Below, in pieces: positions 1 through 7,195 of a stretch of 22,735 nucleotides of DNA (within the stretch, counting starts at the first letter, position 1; the number at the start of each line of letters is the position of its first letter). Made by a program: the position numbers and the translations under genes. This stretch comes from Gammaproteobacteria bacterium (GTDB lineage: Bacteria > Pseudomonadota > Gammaproteobacteria > Steroidobacterales > Steroidobacteraceae): assembly GCA_030043215.1 (NCBI GenBank), contig JASHYG010000428.1, positions 1 through 22,735 of the forward strand. The letters run 5' to 3'. The notes under the pieces are model-generated. The model was given only the letters and a program-made list of their open reading frames with translations. It was not told the origin of the DNA and did no database searches.

Positions 1-750
1 AGCGAGCTGCTCGATGTGATGATCACGTGGGATCAGACCGGCACCTACGAAGTGGCGGAGCTGCAGGAGCAGCTGACCGGCGGCAGCAACGACTGGATGA
101 CGACGCTTCTGCAGACGAAGTCGTTCCAGCGCATCCCACCCGCGAACATCCAGGCGATCTTCCTGCGCATGCAGCGCGTGCCGTACAAGACCGGCGAGGT
201 CGTCATCAAGCAGGGTGACGAGGGTGACTACTTCTACGCCATCGTGAGCGGCAAGTGCATCGTCACGCGCGAGACGCCGCTCAACAAGGAAGGCATCAAG
301 CTCGCCGAGCTCGGCACCGGCGATACCTTCGGTGAGGAAGCGCTCATTGCCGAGGCGAAGCGCAACGCGACCATCACGATGCTCAGCGACGGGGTGCTGA
401 TGCGCCTCGCGAAGCAGGATTTCCGCGAGCTCATGAACGAGCCGCTGCTGCAGTGGGTGAGCTACGAGCGGGCGCGCGAGATCGTCGCCGGCGGCGGCAA
501 GTGGCTCGATGTCCGCCTCCCGAGCGAGCACCAGAACATGCGCATCGAGGAGGCGCTCAACATTCCCCTTTACTTCATCCGCCTCAAGCTCTCGACGCTC
601 GATCGCAACGTCCCGTACGTCGTCTACTGCGATACGGGGCGGCGCAGCTCCGCCGCGGCCTACATCCTCGTCGAGCGGGGATTCGATGCGTACGTGCTCC
701 AGGGCGGCCTCACCAGCGGCAGCGGCATCGCGCTGCGGCGGCCCGGCTGA
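1..750 (+). CDS. Cyclic nucleotide-binding / rhodanese domain protein (5' end outside window)
   Basis: The frame is open from base 1 (it reads SELLDVM before the first possible GTG/ATG starts at 16 and 19), so the gene very likely begins upstream. Counting from the GTG at 16, residues about 55-145 form a cNMP-binding domain with a phosphate-binding cassette FGEEALIAEAKRNATIT, which keeps the Glu and Arg that contact cyclic nucleotide. Residues about 150-235 form a rhodanese domain whose loop CDTGRRS contains the catalytic Cys and Arg, so persulfide or sulfur-transfer chemistry looks possible. There is no signal peptide in the visible part, so a cytoplasmic location is likely. Similar CNB-rhodanese proteins that I recall from Xanthomonas-type bacteria are longer and have a further N-terminal sensor region, which fits truncation here. 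The ligand (cAMP or other) and the sulfur acceptor are unknown. It converges on the next gene with only 9 nt between the stops. Confidence 0.88.
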   Translation, partial: SELLDVMITWDQTGTYEVAELQEQLTGGSNDWMTTLLQTKSFQRIPPANIQAIFLRMQRVPYKTGEVVIKQGDEGDYFYAIVSGKCIVTRETPLNKEGIKLAELGTGDTFGEEALIAEAKRNATITMLSDGVLMRLAKQDFRELMNEPLLQWVSYERAREIVAGGGKWLDVRLPSEHQNMRIEEALNIPLYFIRLKLSTLDRNVPYVVYCDTGRRSSAAAYILVERGFDAYVLQGGLTSGSGIALRRPG

Positions 751-759
751 GCCGATTCG

Positions 760-1587
760 TTACGCTCGGGCCTGCTCGCGCGCGGCCGACTGGTGCATCG
801 CCCGGCTGAGCGCGATCAGCGCGGCGAGCACCGCGAGCACGCTGCCCGGAATCCAGATGATGAGCCCGCCGATCTGCTGATCCATGACCGGTGGGATCGG
901 CAGGAAGCGGCCGCAGATCTGGTAAACGGGATAGAGGTCGTGCCGCGACAGGCCGATGACCGCTCCGACCAGGATCATCGGCACCATCACGATCGTCAGG
1001 ATCAAGATCCGCATGCCCTGTCCCACCCGCGCTTGCGGATAAGGTCGCGGATCGAGCATCAGCCACCAGAACGGAAGATCTCCGAGCACCACGCTCCAGT
1101 TCATGAGCGTGTAGAGCCAGTTGCTGATCATGGCGTAGAAATGGACCGGCGGCCACACCCAGAGGCAGAGGCTCCCGATGAACAGCGCCGTGGCGGTCCA
1201 GGGATCGAGGATGAAGCGAGCCGGCACGCGGAGCGCGGCGCGCAGACCTCGCAGGCGCGGCCGCAGCTGCATGGGCACCCCGCACGCGAGCGCCGCGCCC
1301 GGCGCGGAGAGCGCGAGCAGGAATGGACCCACGTCATGCAGTGCGAAGTGTTGCAGGCGGTGCACGAAGAACATGTGCCCCGCATAGAAGTCCCATTTGG
1401 TCTGCAACGCGCAGTAGATCAGGGCGAGACCGGCGTAGAAGGCGACGCGCCGGCCGCCGGGCGTCCGCGTGGGCGTCCGCCGAGCACCCACCGTGAACAG
1501 TGCTGCCGCAGCCCCGATCGTGAGGAATGCAGTCGGAGAGAATTCCCAGGGAAGCAGGAAGTTGAGCGCACGCAGCGCCGTGGTCAC
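760..1587 (-). CDS. Caa3/CtaG-type cytochrome c oxidase assembly membrane protein
   Basis: This is a 275-residue polytopic inner-membrane protein with about six or seven hydrophobic segments (roughly residues 12-33, 50-62, 83-103, 125-145, 155-172, 190-212 and 238-262). The stretch HMFFVHRLQHFALHD (about 71-85) followed by a Gly/Ala/Pro-rich helix matches the His-rich core of the Caa3_CtaG family, which is linked to copper insertion or assembly of heme-copper oxidases. This family is distinct from the Cox11 family also called CtaG. The start is GTG at 1587, behind a weak purine-rich stretch (GAGGCGGGG). It lies 49 nt after pilZ on the same strand and could be the last gene of that operon. No oxidase subunit gene is nearby, so its partner oxidase is encoded elsewhere. 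The family call is good; the exact role is inferred from the family. Confidence 0.82.
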   Translation of the reverse strand: MTTALRALNFLLPWEFSPTAFLTIGAAAALFTVGARRTPTRTPGGRRVAFYAGLALIYCALQTKWDFYAGHMFFVHRLQHFALHDVGPFLLALSAPGAALACGVPMQLRPRLRGLRAALRVPARFILDPWTATALFIGSLCLWVWPPVHFYAMISNWLYTLMNWSVVLGDLPFWWLMLDPRPYPQARVGQGMRILILTIVMVPMILVGAVIGLSRHDLYPVYQICGRFLPIPPVMDQQIGGLIIWIPGSVLAVLAALIALSRAMHQSAAREQARA

Positions 1588-1636
1588 GAAGCCCCGCCTC
1601 GGATGCGCCCTCGATTGACGGCGGTCACCCCTACAT

Positions 1637-1993
1637 CTACATCGTGTGCGTGGGCTTATCGCCCGAGAGGGCGCCCGCGAGATAGGTCTCGATCTTCTTC
1701 TGGGTCTGACCGCGGTCCTGCTCGCTGAACTGCACGCCGATGCCCGCGGTGCGCTTCCCCTGCGCGCCCTTCGGCGTGACCCAGATCACGCGTCCGGCGA
1801 CCGGCAGCTTCTCGTCCTCGCCCATGAGGTTGAGCAGCATGAACACCTCGTCGCCGAGGCGGTAGTTGCTGTTGGTCGGGATGAACAGGCCCCCGTTGCG
1901 CACGAAGGGCATGTAGGCGAGGTACAGCGCGCTCTTGTCCTTGATGGTGAGCGTCAGCAGCCCCGGTTTGTTGCCTCCGACCCGTGAGGTCAT
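1637..1993 (-). CDS. pilZ: Type IV pilus assembly protein PilZ
   Basis: This 118-residue PilZ-fold protein closely matches the type IV pilus PilZ as I recall it from Pseudomonas and Xanthomonas: LTIKDKSALYLAYMPFVRNG, then GGLFIPTN, LGDEVFMLLNLM, WVTPKGAQ and AGIGVQF, ending in PTHTM. In this subfamily the protein acts with the pilus ATPase PilB and the EAL protein FimX in the cytoplasm. The RxxxR and D/NxSxxG residues used by canonical PilZ domains for cyclic-di-GMP are not present, which is normal for this subgroup. I chose the ATG at 1993 over the in-frame GTG at 2002 because the purine-rich AAGAAGG at 2010-2004 lies about 10 nt before the ATG but only 1 nt before the GTG, and because 118 residues is the usual length. 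It follows holB by 64 nt, the standard holB-pilZ order. Confidence 0.93.
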   Translation of the reverse strand: MTSRVGGNKPGLLTLTIKDKSALYLAYMPFVRNGGLFIPTNSNYRLGDEVFMLLNLMGEDEKLPVAGRVIWVTPKGAQGKRTAGIGVQFSEQDRGQTQKKIETYLAGALSGDKPTHTM

Positions 1994-2003
1994 CTCGTCC
2001 ACG

Positions 2004-2010
2004 CCTTCTT
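2004..2010 (-). promoter_or_regulatory. Ribosome binding site of pilZ
   Basis: AAGAAGG on the minus strand sits 10 nt upstream of the ATG at 1993. It supports that start over the GTG at 2002, which would be only 1 nt away. Confidence 0.5.
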
Positions 2011-2057
2011 TTTGACGCCTGGTGCTTGCGCCCCTCGCCCGGGCTGCCTCGAGGCCG

Positions 2058-3050
2058 TCACTCCCGCAGCGATCGTAGCAGGCTCTCCAGCGCGAGCGAA
2101 CGATTTATCGGCGCCGTGAGCGCCGCCTTGAGCCCGCGCGCCCCGTCGAGCGCGCGGAAAAGTGCCTGTGTATTCATGACCGAATCCGCGGGCGCCGGGT
2201 GCGCGTTGGCGCGCAGTTCCGAAGCCTGCCGCGGCGCGGCGAGCCCTCGTCGGATGCATTCCGTGAGCCAGTTCTCAAGGCACGTGAGCCGCAGCGCCAG
2301 CTCCGACCGGCTCCAGCGCTCGGCCGTCGGGACGGGGTCCGCCGTGCCCGACCGGATCTGCTCGAGGGTCTGGCAGGTCTCCGCACGCAGCCGGCCGACG
2401 GCCTCCGGATCGAGCGCGGCCGCCGCCATGGGGGCTTCGCCGATCACGTCGAGCACGGCATCCCAGTCGCCAGGCCCGCGCTCGCGCTCGAGCCAGGCGA
2501 GGCTCTCGGCACGCCTCGGAGGACGGACCCGGATGCGCTGGCAGCGGCTCGTGAGCGTCGCCGGAAGCCGGGAGGGCTGTGAGGCTACGAGCACGAGCAG
2601 GGTGCGCAGTCCAGGCTCCTCGAGTGTCTTGAGCAGCGCATTGGCCGCGAACCGGTTGAGCGTGTCGGCCGGGTCGATGATCGCCACGCGGTATCCGCCC
2701 TGATGGCTCGTCAGGGCGAGTTCCGCGCAAAGCTCGCGGATCTGCTCGATACGGATCTGCTGGGAGTCCTCGATCGGCCGCGCGATGAGCAGGTCGGGAT
2801 GCCCGCCCTCGGCTGCTCGGCGGCAGCCCGGACACACCCCACAGGGCCCACCTCTGCTGGACGGCGGAGGACCGGCAGGCCGCGCCGTGCAGAGCACCAG
2901 CTGGGCGGCCCAGATCGCAAGCGAGCCACCCCCGGTGCCCTGGGGGGCCTGGATCAGCACCGCATGGGGCGTGCGGCCCGCCGCATGGGCGGCGGTGAGC
3001 GAGGCCGCTGCCTCGTCGAGCCACGGAGCGCCCGGGGATCGCTCGCTCAC
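2058..3050 (-). CDS. holB: DNA polymerase III subunit delta prime
   Basis: This 330-residue AAA+ clamp-loader subunit helps load the beta sliding clamp at the replication fork. The P-loop region (APQGTGGGS, residues 35-43) lacks the Walker Lys, as is usual for delta prime, which does not hydrolyse ATP. The zinc module is visible as Cys54, Cys70, Cys73 and Cys76 (the last three in CGVCPGC). The NALLKTLEEP helix (137-146) and the SRC arginine-finger motif (168-170), which acts on the neighbouring subunit's ATP, are both present. The frame stays open further upstream to 3287, but that part is antisense-like sequence inside tmk. The GTG at 3050 overlaps the tmk stop as GTGA and gives the normal N-terminus, so I use it. 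Gene order tmk-holB-pilZ is conserved in gammaproteobacteria. Confidence 0.94.
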   Translation of the reverse strand: MSERSPGAPWLDEAAASLTAAHAAGRTPHAVLIQAPQGTGGGSLAIWAAQLVLCTARPAGPPPSSRGGPCGVCPGCRRAAEGGHPDLLIARPIEDSQQIRIEQIRELCAELALTSHQGGYRVAIIDPADTLNRFAANALLKTLEEPGLRTLLVLVASQPSRLPATLTSRCQRIRVRPPRRAESLAWLERERGPGDWDAVLDVIGEAPMAAAALDPEAVGRLRAETCQTLEQIRSGTADPVPTAERWSRSELALRLTCLENWLTECIRRGLAAPRQASELRANAHPAPADSVMNTQALFRALDGARGLKAALTAPINRSLALESLLRSLRE

Positions 3051-3670
3051 AGCAGAGTCTCGAGCACGCCGGCGACCTCGCGCTGAACGGCATCGAGCGG
3101 CCGGCTGGCGTCGATCACCCGGATCCGCGGTGCCTCGCGCTCCGCGAGCTGCAGATAGGCCTGGCGCACCCGCTCGAAGAAGGGCTCGCGCTCCTGCTCG
3201 AAGCGGTCCACCGCGGCTGCGCGGGCGCGGGCGCGCCGCAGTCCTTCCTGCACCGGCAGGTCGAGGAGTACGGTGCAGTCCGGCCATAGATCGCCATGCA
3301 CGACTTCCGCGAGGTGGTCGATGAGGGCGCCGGTGATCCCCCGCCCGCCGCCCTGATACGCGCGTGTGGCGTCGGTGAAGCGGTCACAGATGACCCACTC
3401 GCCGCGCGCGAGCGCGGGGCGGATGAGGCTCGCGAGGTGAATCGCACGTGCGGCGAACATGAGCAGCACTTCCGCCTCGGAGGGGATCGGCTCGGGACCC
3501 GGCTCGAGCACGATGTCCCGGACGCGCTCCGCGAGCGCGGTTCCCCCGGGCTCGCGGGTGAGGAGAGCCTGCACCCCCCGCGCGCTCAGCCACTCTCGGG
3601 CGAAGCGGGCGATGGTCGACTTTCCCGCTCCCTCGATGCCCTCGAGCGTGATGAAGCGGCCACCGCTCAC
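3047..3670 (-). CDS. tmk: Thymidylate kinase (dTMP kinase)
   Basis: This 207-residue cytosolic kinase converts dTMP to dTDP with ATP, an essential step of dTTP supply. The P-loop GIEGAGKST is at residues 11-19, the TREPGGT motif that positions dTMP at 38-44, and DRFTDATRAYQGGGRG at 96-111 carries the conserved DR(F/Y) and the adjacent substrate-contact residues. The length is typical. The start is GTG at 3670, overlapping the mltG stop by 4 nt (GTGA), and the stop overlaps the holB start the same way, implying tight translational coupling with both neighbours. Confidence 0.96.
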   Translation of the reverse strand: MSGGRFITLEGIEGAGKSTIARFAREWLSARGVQALLTREPGGTALAERVRDIVLEPGPEPIPSEAEVLLMFAARAIHLASLIRPALARGEWVICDRFTDATRAYQGGGRGITGALIDHLAEVVHGDLWPDCTVLLDLPVQEGLRRARARAAAVDRFEQEREPFFERVRQAYLQLAEREAPRIRVIDASRPLDAVQREVAGVLETLL

Positions 3671-4740
3671 GGCTTGCTCCGGCCGGCCTTTACGCCGGCG
3701 GGCTGCGCGGGCAGCAGCCCCTGCGCGCGCAGCCGCTCCAGATAGCGTTGGACCGCGATGTCGTGCTCCTGCAGCGTGTCGGAGAAGTGATGGGAGCCAT
3801 CGCCGCTGCCGGTGGCGACGAAGTACAGCGCTCCGGTCTCCTGAGGACGCACGGCCGCCAGTATGGACTCGCGGCCCGGCAATGCGATCGGCGTCGGAGG
3901 CAATCCGGTCCGCGTGTAGGTGTTGTACGGCGTGTCCGTCACGAGATCGCGGGTGCGAATGTTGCCGTCATATTGTGCGCCCATGCCGTAGATCACGGTC
4001 GGATCGGACTGTAGCCGCATGCCCTTGCGCAGCCTCGAGACGAAGACTCCCGCGATGAGCGGGCGCTCGGAGGCGAGTGCGGTCTCCTTCTCGACCATCG
4101 ACGCCAGGATCAAGGCTTCGTAGGAGGTGCGCAAGGGCAGATCGGGCAGCCGCCCGGCCCAGGCCGCCGCGAGTATCTGACTCATCCTGTCATACGCGAG
4201 CCTCAGGATCTCTAGATCCGCCGTTCCCGCGGCGAAGCGGTACGTATCCGGAAAGAACCGCCCCTCCGGCTCCTCCCCCGGGTGTCCGATCGCGGCCATC
4301 ACCTCGCCGTCGGTCTTTCCCCGCAGCGTCGAGCGAACGCTCGGATCGCTGTCGAGCGCATGGCGAAAGTCGTCAAAGCGAGCTCCCTCGACGATCGTCA
4401 GCTGCTCGAGCACGACTCGGCCGGAGGCGAGCAGCGCCACGATGGCCGCTGCACTTGCGTGCGCGGGAATCTCGTACTCCCCGGCCTTGATGCGGAAGCG
4501 GCGGCCGTGCAGGCGCAGGTCGATCTCCGTGAGACGGGGATGCGCAAGGGCGCCGGCGGAGGCGAGCCGGCTCAGCACGCCGCGAACGGTCACGCCCGGA
4601 TCGACCTGGACGCGGAGCGCGCTCTCAGCGGGTCCCGGTGCGCGAAACTCGTGATCGAGCCAGAGCAGGCCGCCCGCCGCCGAGCCCAGAGCTGCGGCGA
4701 TCAGCACCGCGAGCAGTCCGATGCGCCGCGAGCGGCTCAT
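3667..4740 (-). CDS. mltG: Endolytic murein transglycosylase MltG (YceG family)
   Basis: This 357-residue protein has an N-terminal signal-anchor (about residues 6-27, after MSRSRR), placing the catalytic part in the periplasm. A LysM-like region spans about 45-110 and the YceG catalytic domain about 115-335. The family hallmarks are clear: RFFPDTYRF (161-169), ASMVEKETA with the catalytic Glu in VEKE (216-219), and MRLQSDPTVIYG around residue 240. In the family, MltG cuts nascent glycan strands near the membrane and so sets their length. The ATG start overlaps the pabC stop as ATGA. The pabC-mltG-tmk-holB order is the usual one. Confidence 0.95.
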   Translation of the reverse strand: MSRSRRIGLLAVLIAAALGSAAGGLLWLDHEFRAPGPAESALRVQVDPGVTVRGVLSRLASAGALAHPRLTEIDLRLHGRRFRIKAGEYEIPAHASAAAIVALLASGRVVLEQLTIVEGARFDDFRHALDSDPSVRSTLRGKTDGEVMAAIGHPGEEPEGRFFPDTYRFAAGTADLEILRLAYDRMSQILAAAWAGRLPDLPLRTSYEALILASMVEKETALASERPLIAGVFVSRLRKGMRLQSDPTVIYGMGAQYDGNIRTRDLVTDTPYNTYTRTGLPPTPIALPGRESILAAVRPQETGALYFVATGSGDGSHHFSDTLQEHDIAVQRYLERLRAQGLLPAQPAGVKAGRSKP

Positions 4741-5699
4741 GCTCGCTCCTCATCGAGCCAGGGGCCGAGGAGCTGTTGCAGTTGCCGCGTGACCGGGCCG
4801 GGAACGAGGATACGGGACTCTACGGCGCTCACGGGCCAGATGCCGATCCGGGCGTTCGTGAGGAAGATCTCCTCCGCGGAATCGAGATCGGCCCGTCCGA
4901 GGTGCCCCTCCTCCACCACAAGGCCCCTGTCGGCCGACACGCGCATCACGGCGCGCCGCATGACTCCCGCGACGCCGCATCGATCGAGCCGAGGCGTCAC
5001 GATCCGGCGTCCGAGCACGACGAACACGTTGCTCATGGTGCCGGATATGAGGCGTCCGGAGCTGCTGAGCAGGAGTGCCTCGACGAACGGCGAGCCGCGC
5101 AGCTCCGAGCGAGCGAGCACGAGCTCCAGCCGGTTGAGGTGTTTGAGACCGGCGAGCCGCGGGTTCTCCCCGAGAGCGAGGTCCGCGATCCGGACGGCGA
5201 CGCCGTCGACAGCATGGCGCGGGTCCTCGAGCGGCCAGCCGTACCGCAGCACGATGCGCGATGGGCGCTCATCGCCCCGCGGCGCGTAACCGCGAGCCGT
5301 CGCCGGGCCGCGGGTGACGAGCACCTTGAGCAGCGCGCGCTCCGCGCCGGATGCGAGATGCGCGATCTCCTCTGAGAGCTCCTCGAAGGAGTGGAAGTCG
5401 ATGGCGAGCCGCTCGCAGCCCAGGGCGAGTCGCTCGAGATGCTCCGCGAGAAAGCGCGGGCGTCCGTGCTGGCAGGCGATCGTCTCGAACAATCCGTCGC
5501 CAAAATGCAGGCCGCGATCGAGCACCAGCGAACGCGCGTCGACATGGGGCTCGACGTCGAGTTGAGAGACGCCGTCAACTGCGCCGGGCCGAGCGCCATC
5601 GGTAAGATTTGGACTCTCGATGGGCCGCCCATTCACCCACACGGCGCTCGGCGCCTCGTCGCTCGGGCCGGGCCGCACGCTCGCGGTGGCCGGGCTCAC
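4737..5699 (-). CDS. pabC: Aminodeoxychorismate lyase (fold-type IV PLP enzyme)
   Basis: PabC splits 4-amino-4-deoxychorismate into 4-aminobenzoate and pyruvate for folate synthesis. The fold IV pattern is clear: DRGLHFGDGLFET (61-73), the PLP lysine Lys186 in GLKHLNRLE, and the SGTMSNVFV phosphate-binding segment near residue 230. I place the start at GTG 5699, which overlaps the pabB stop as GTGA and gives 320 residues. The frame stays open up to 5972, but that part lies over pabB. The N-terminus is unusual: about 20 residues precede VWVNGRP, and some 36 residues separate that NG from DRG where E. coli PabC has about nine. GTG codons inside VWVNG are alternative starts for the first oddity but do not remove the second. 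A D-amino-acid or branched-chain aminotransferase is possible, but the position next to pabB argues for PabC. Confidence 0.9.
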   Translation of the reverse strand: MSPATASVRPGPSDEAPSAVWVNGRPIESPNLTDGARPGAVDGVSQLDVEPHVDARSLVLDRGLHFGDGLFETIACQHGRPRFLAEHLERLALGCERLAIDFHSFEELSEEIAHLASGAERALLKVLVTRGPATARGYAPRGDERPSRIVLRYGWPLEDPRHAVDGVAVRIADLALGENPRLAGLKHLNRLELVLARSELRGSPFVEALLLSSSGRLISGTMSNVFVVLGRRIVTPRLDRCGVAGVMRRAVMRVSADRGLVVEEGHLGRADLDSAEEIFLTNARIGIWPVSAVESRILVPGPVTRQLQQLLGPWLDEERA

Positions 5700-7147
5700 G
5701 GCGTACCTCCACCAGCGGCCGGATCGAACGCAGCGAGCAGGCCGCGTGCCTTGGCGCGGGTCTCCTCCAGCTCGCGCTCCGGCACGGAGTCCGCGACGAT
5801 GCCGCCGCCCGCCCTGAACGTGATCCCGCCGTCGAACAGCGTGAGGCTGCGGATGAGGATGTTGAGATCCATGCCGCCGTCGCGCGAGAGAAATCCCAGC
5901 GACCCCGTGTAGGCGCCGCGGCCCTCGCCCTCGAGCTCGGCGATGATCTGCATGCAGCGGAACTTGGGGCACCCCGTGATGGTGCCGCCCGGAAAGACGG
6001 CCCGCAGGGCACCGATCGGAGTGACCTCGGGACGGAGGCGCCCGCGGACGTTGGAGACGATGTGATGAACGTGCGCGTACGTCTCCGTCACCATCAGCTC
6101 ATCGACGCGCACCGTGCCCGGCTCGCAGACGCGGCCGAGATCGTTGCGCTCGAGGTCGATCAGCATGATGTGCTCGGCCCGCTCCTTGGGATGCGCCACG
6201 AGCGCCGCGGCTTCGGCGGCATCGACCCCCGGGCGGCGCGTGCGGGGTCGGGTGCCTGCGATCGGCCGGGTCTCCACCTCGCCTCGCGCGACGCGGATCA
6301 GCCGCTCGGGCGAGGAGCTCAGCACGGCGACGCCGTCCCATTGCAGGAGCGCCGCGAACGGCGCCGGGTTCGCGGCGGAGAGCCGCGCATAGGCCTCGGC
6401 CGCGTGCGACCCGTCGAGGCCAGGCGCGCCGGCCTGTGGCTCGATGCGCCACGGCCGCGAGAGATTGGCCTGATAGATGTCGCCGGCGCGGATGTACTCC
6501 TGGGCGCGGCGCACCCGGCCGAGATGCCTCGCGGGGTCCTCCTCGCTGATATGGAGCGGTGGCAGCGGGCTCGCGGGTGGGGCGAGCGTTCCGTGCACCG
6601 CGCCATCCGGCGCCTCCCCGGCTTCGCGCTCCAGCCGGTCGAGCTCGTGGGCCGAGTCGGCTTCCGCGACGGCGAGCACCCGGCCCGTTGCGTGCACATG
6701 GACCAGCGCGCAAGGGGTGCGCAGCGCGAGGGCCCTCCAGGGCAGCTCTCTCGCAGGCAACGCGGGCAGCACGAGCCGCGGCTCGATCTCTTGCGCGAGC
6801 TCGTAGCCCAGGAACACGACCCAGCCCCCGGTGAAGGGCACCTCGGCGACGGCATCACTCGCGCCGGCCGTGCGCTCCGCGAGCCACCACCGCTCGAGCG
6901 TCGCGAGGAAGCCCTCGCCGCGCGGAGGCACGTCGCCGGACGCTCCGACCCGGCCCAGGGCGTCGAGCCACAGCGCGGCGCGAGGTCTCGCCGCGAGGAT
7001 GCTGACGCGGCCGAGCGGCCCCTGCGCCACGCTATCGAGCAGCACGGGATAATCGTGGGGCCGAGCTGCGGCGAGCCGGCGCAAGACGGCAGGGGGCACA
7101 TCGAGCACGCGCACGCGCGAGGACGGAGGGGCCACGCGGTCACTCAT
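5696..7147 (-). CDS. pabB: Aminodeoxychorismate synthase component I (PabB)
   Basis: This 483-residue chorismate-utilising enzyme combines chorismate with ammonia from a PabA glutaminase (not in the window) to give 4-amino-4-deoxychorismate. The N-terminal TrpE-like subdomain covers about residues 15-165. The catalytic domain (about 205-475) has IRAGDIYQANLS (219-230), HPKERAEHIMLIDLERNDLG, FPGGTITGCPK and AGGGIVADS near the end. The active-site loop reads PIAGT (295-299); E. coli PabB has PIKGT, whose Lys forms a covalent adduct, whereas anthranilate synthases have PIAGT. An anthranilate synthase (TrpE) identity therefore has to be considered, but the tight coupling to pabC, the absence of trpG/trpD and the overall resemblance favour PabB. 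It starts 48 nt after fabF, in an arrangement I recall from Xanthomonas-type fab operons. Confidence 0.88.
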   Translation of the reverse strand: MSDRVAPPSSRVRVLDVPPAVLRRLAAARPHDYPVLLDSVAQGPLGRVSILAARPRAALWLDALGRVGASGDVPPRGEGFLATLERWWLAERTAGASDAVAEVPFTGGWVVFLGYELAQEIEPRLVLPALPARELPWRALALRTPCALVHVHATGRVLAVAEADSAHELDRLEREAGEAPDGAVHGTLAPPASPLPPLHISEEDPARHLGRVRRAQEYIRAGDIYQANLSRPWRIEPQAGAPGLDGSHAAEAYARLSAANPAPFAALLQWDGVAVLSSSPERLIRVARGEVETRPIAGTRPRTRRPGVDAAEAAALVAHPKERAEHIMLIDLERNDLGRVCEPGTVRVDELMVTETYAHVHHIVSNVRGRLRPEVTPIGALRAVFPGGTITGCPKFRCMQIIAELEGEGRGAYTGSLGFLSRDGGMDLNILIRSLTLFDGGITFRAGGGIVADSVPERELEETRAKARGLLAAFDPAAGGGTP

Positions 7148-7195
7148 GGCCGCATTATGCCTCGGGGTCGCCGCCGCTCGCGTGTGACGCGAATC

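Noticed and set aside
793..1728. Plus-strand open frame across the CtaG-like gene and the end of pilZ
   Set aside because: The translation is Arg/His/Glu-rich and featureless, whereas the minus strand encodes a membrane protein with family motifs and the PilZ C-terminus.
7148..7195. CATAAT just upstream of pabB as a separate promoter
   Set aside because: It lies so close to the ATG that the transcript would be leaderless, there is no -35, and the gene follows fabF by only 48 nt on the same strand.
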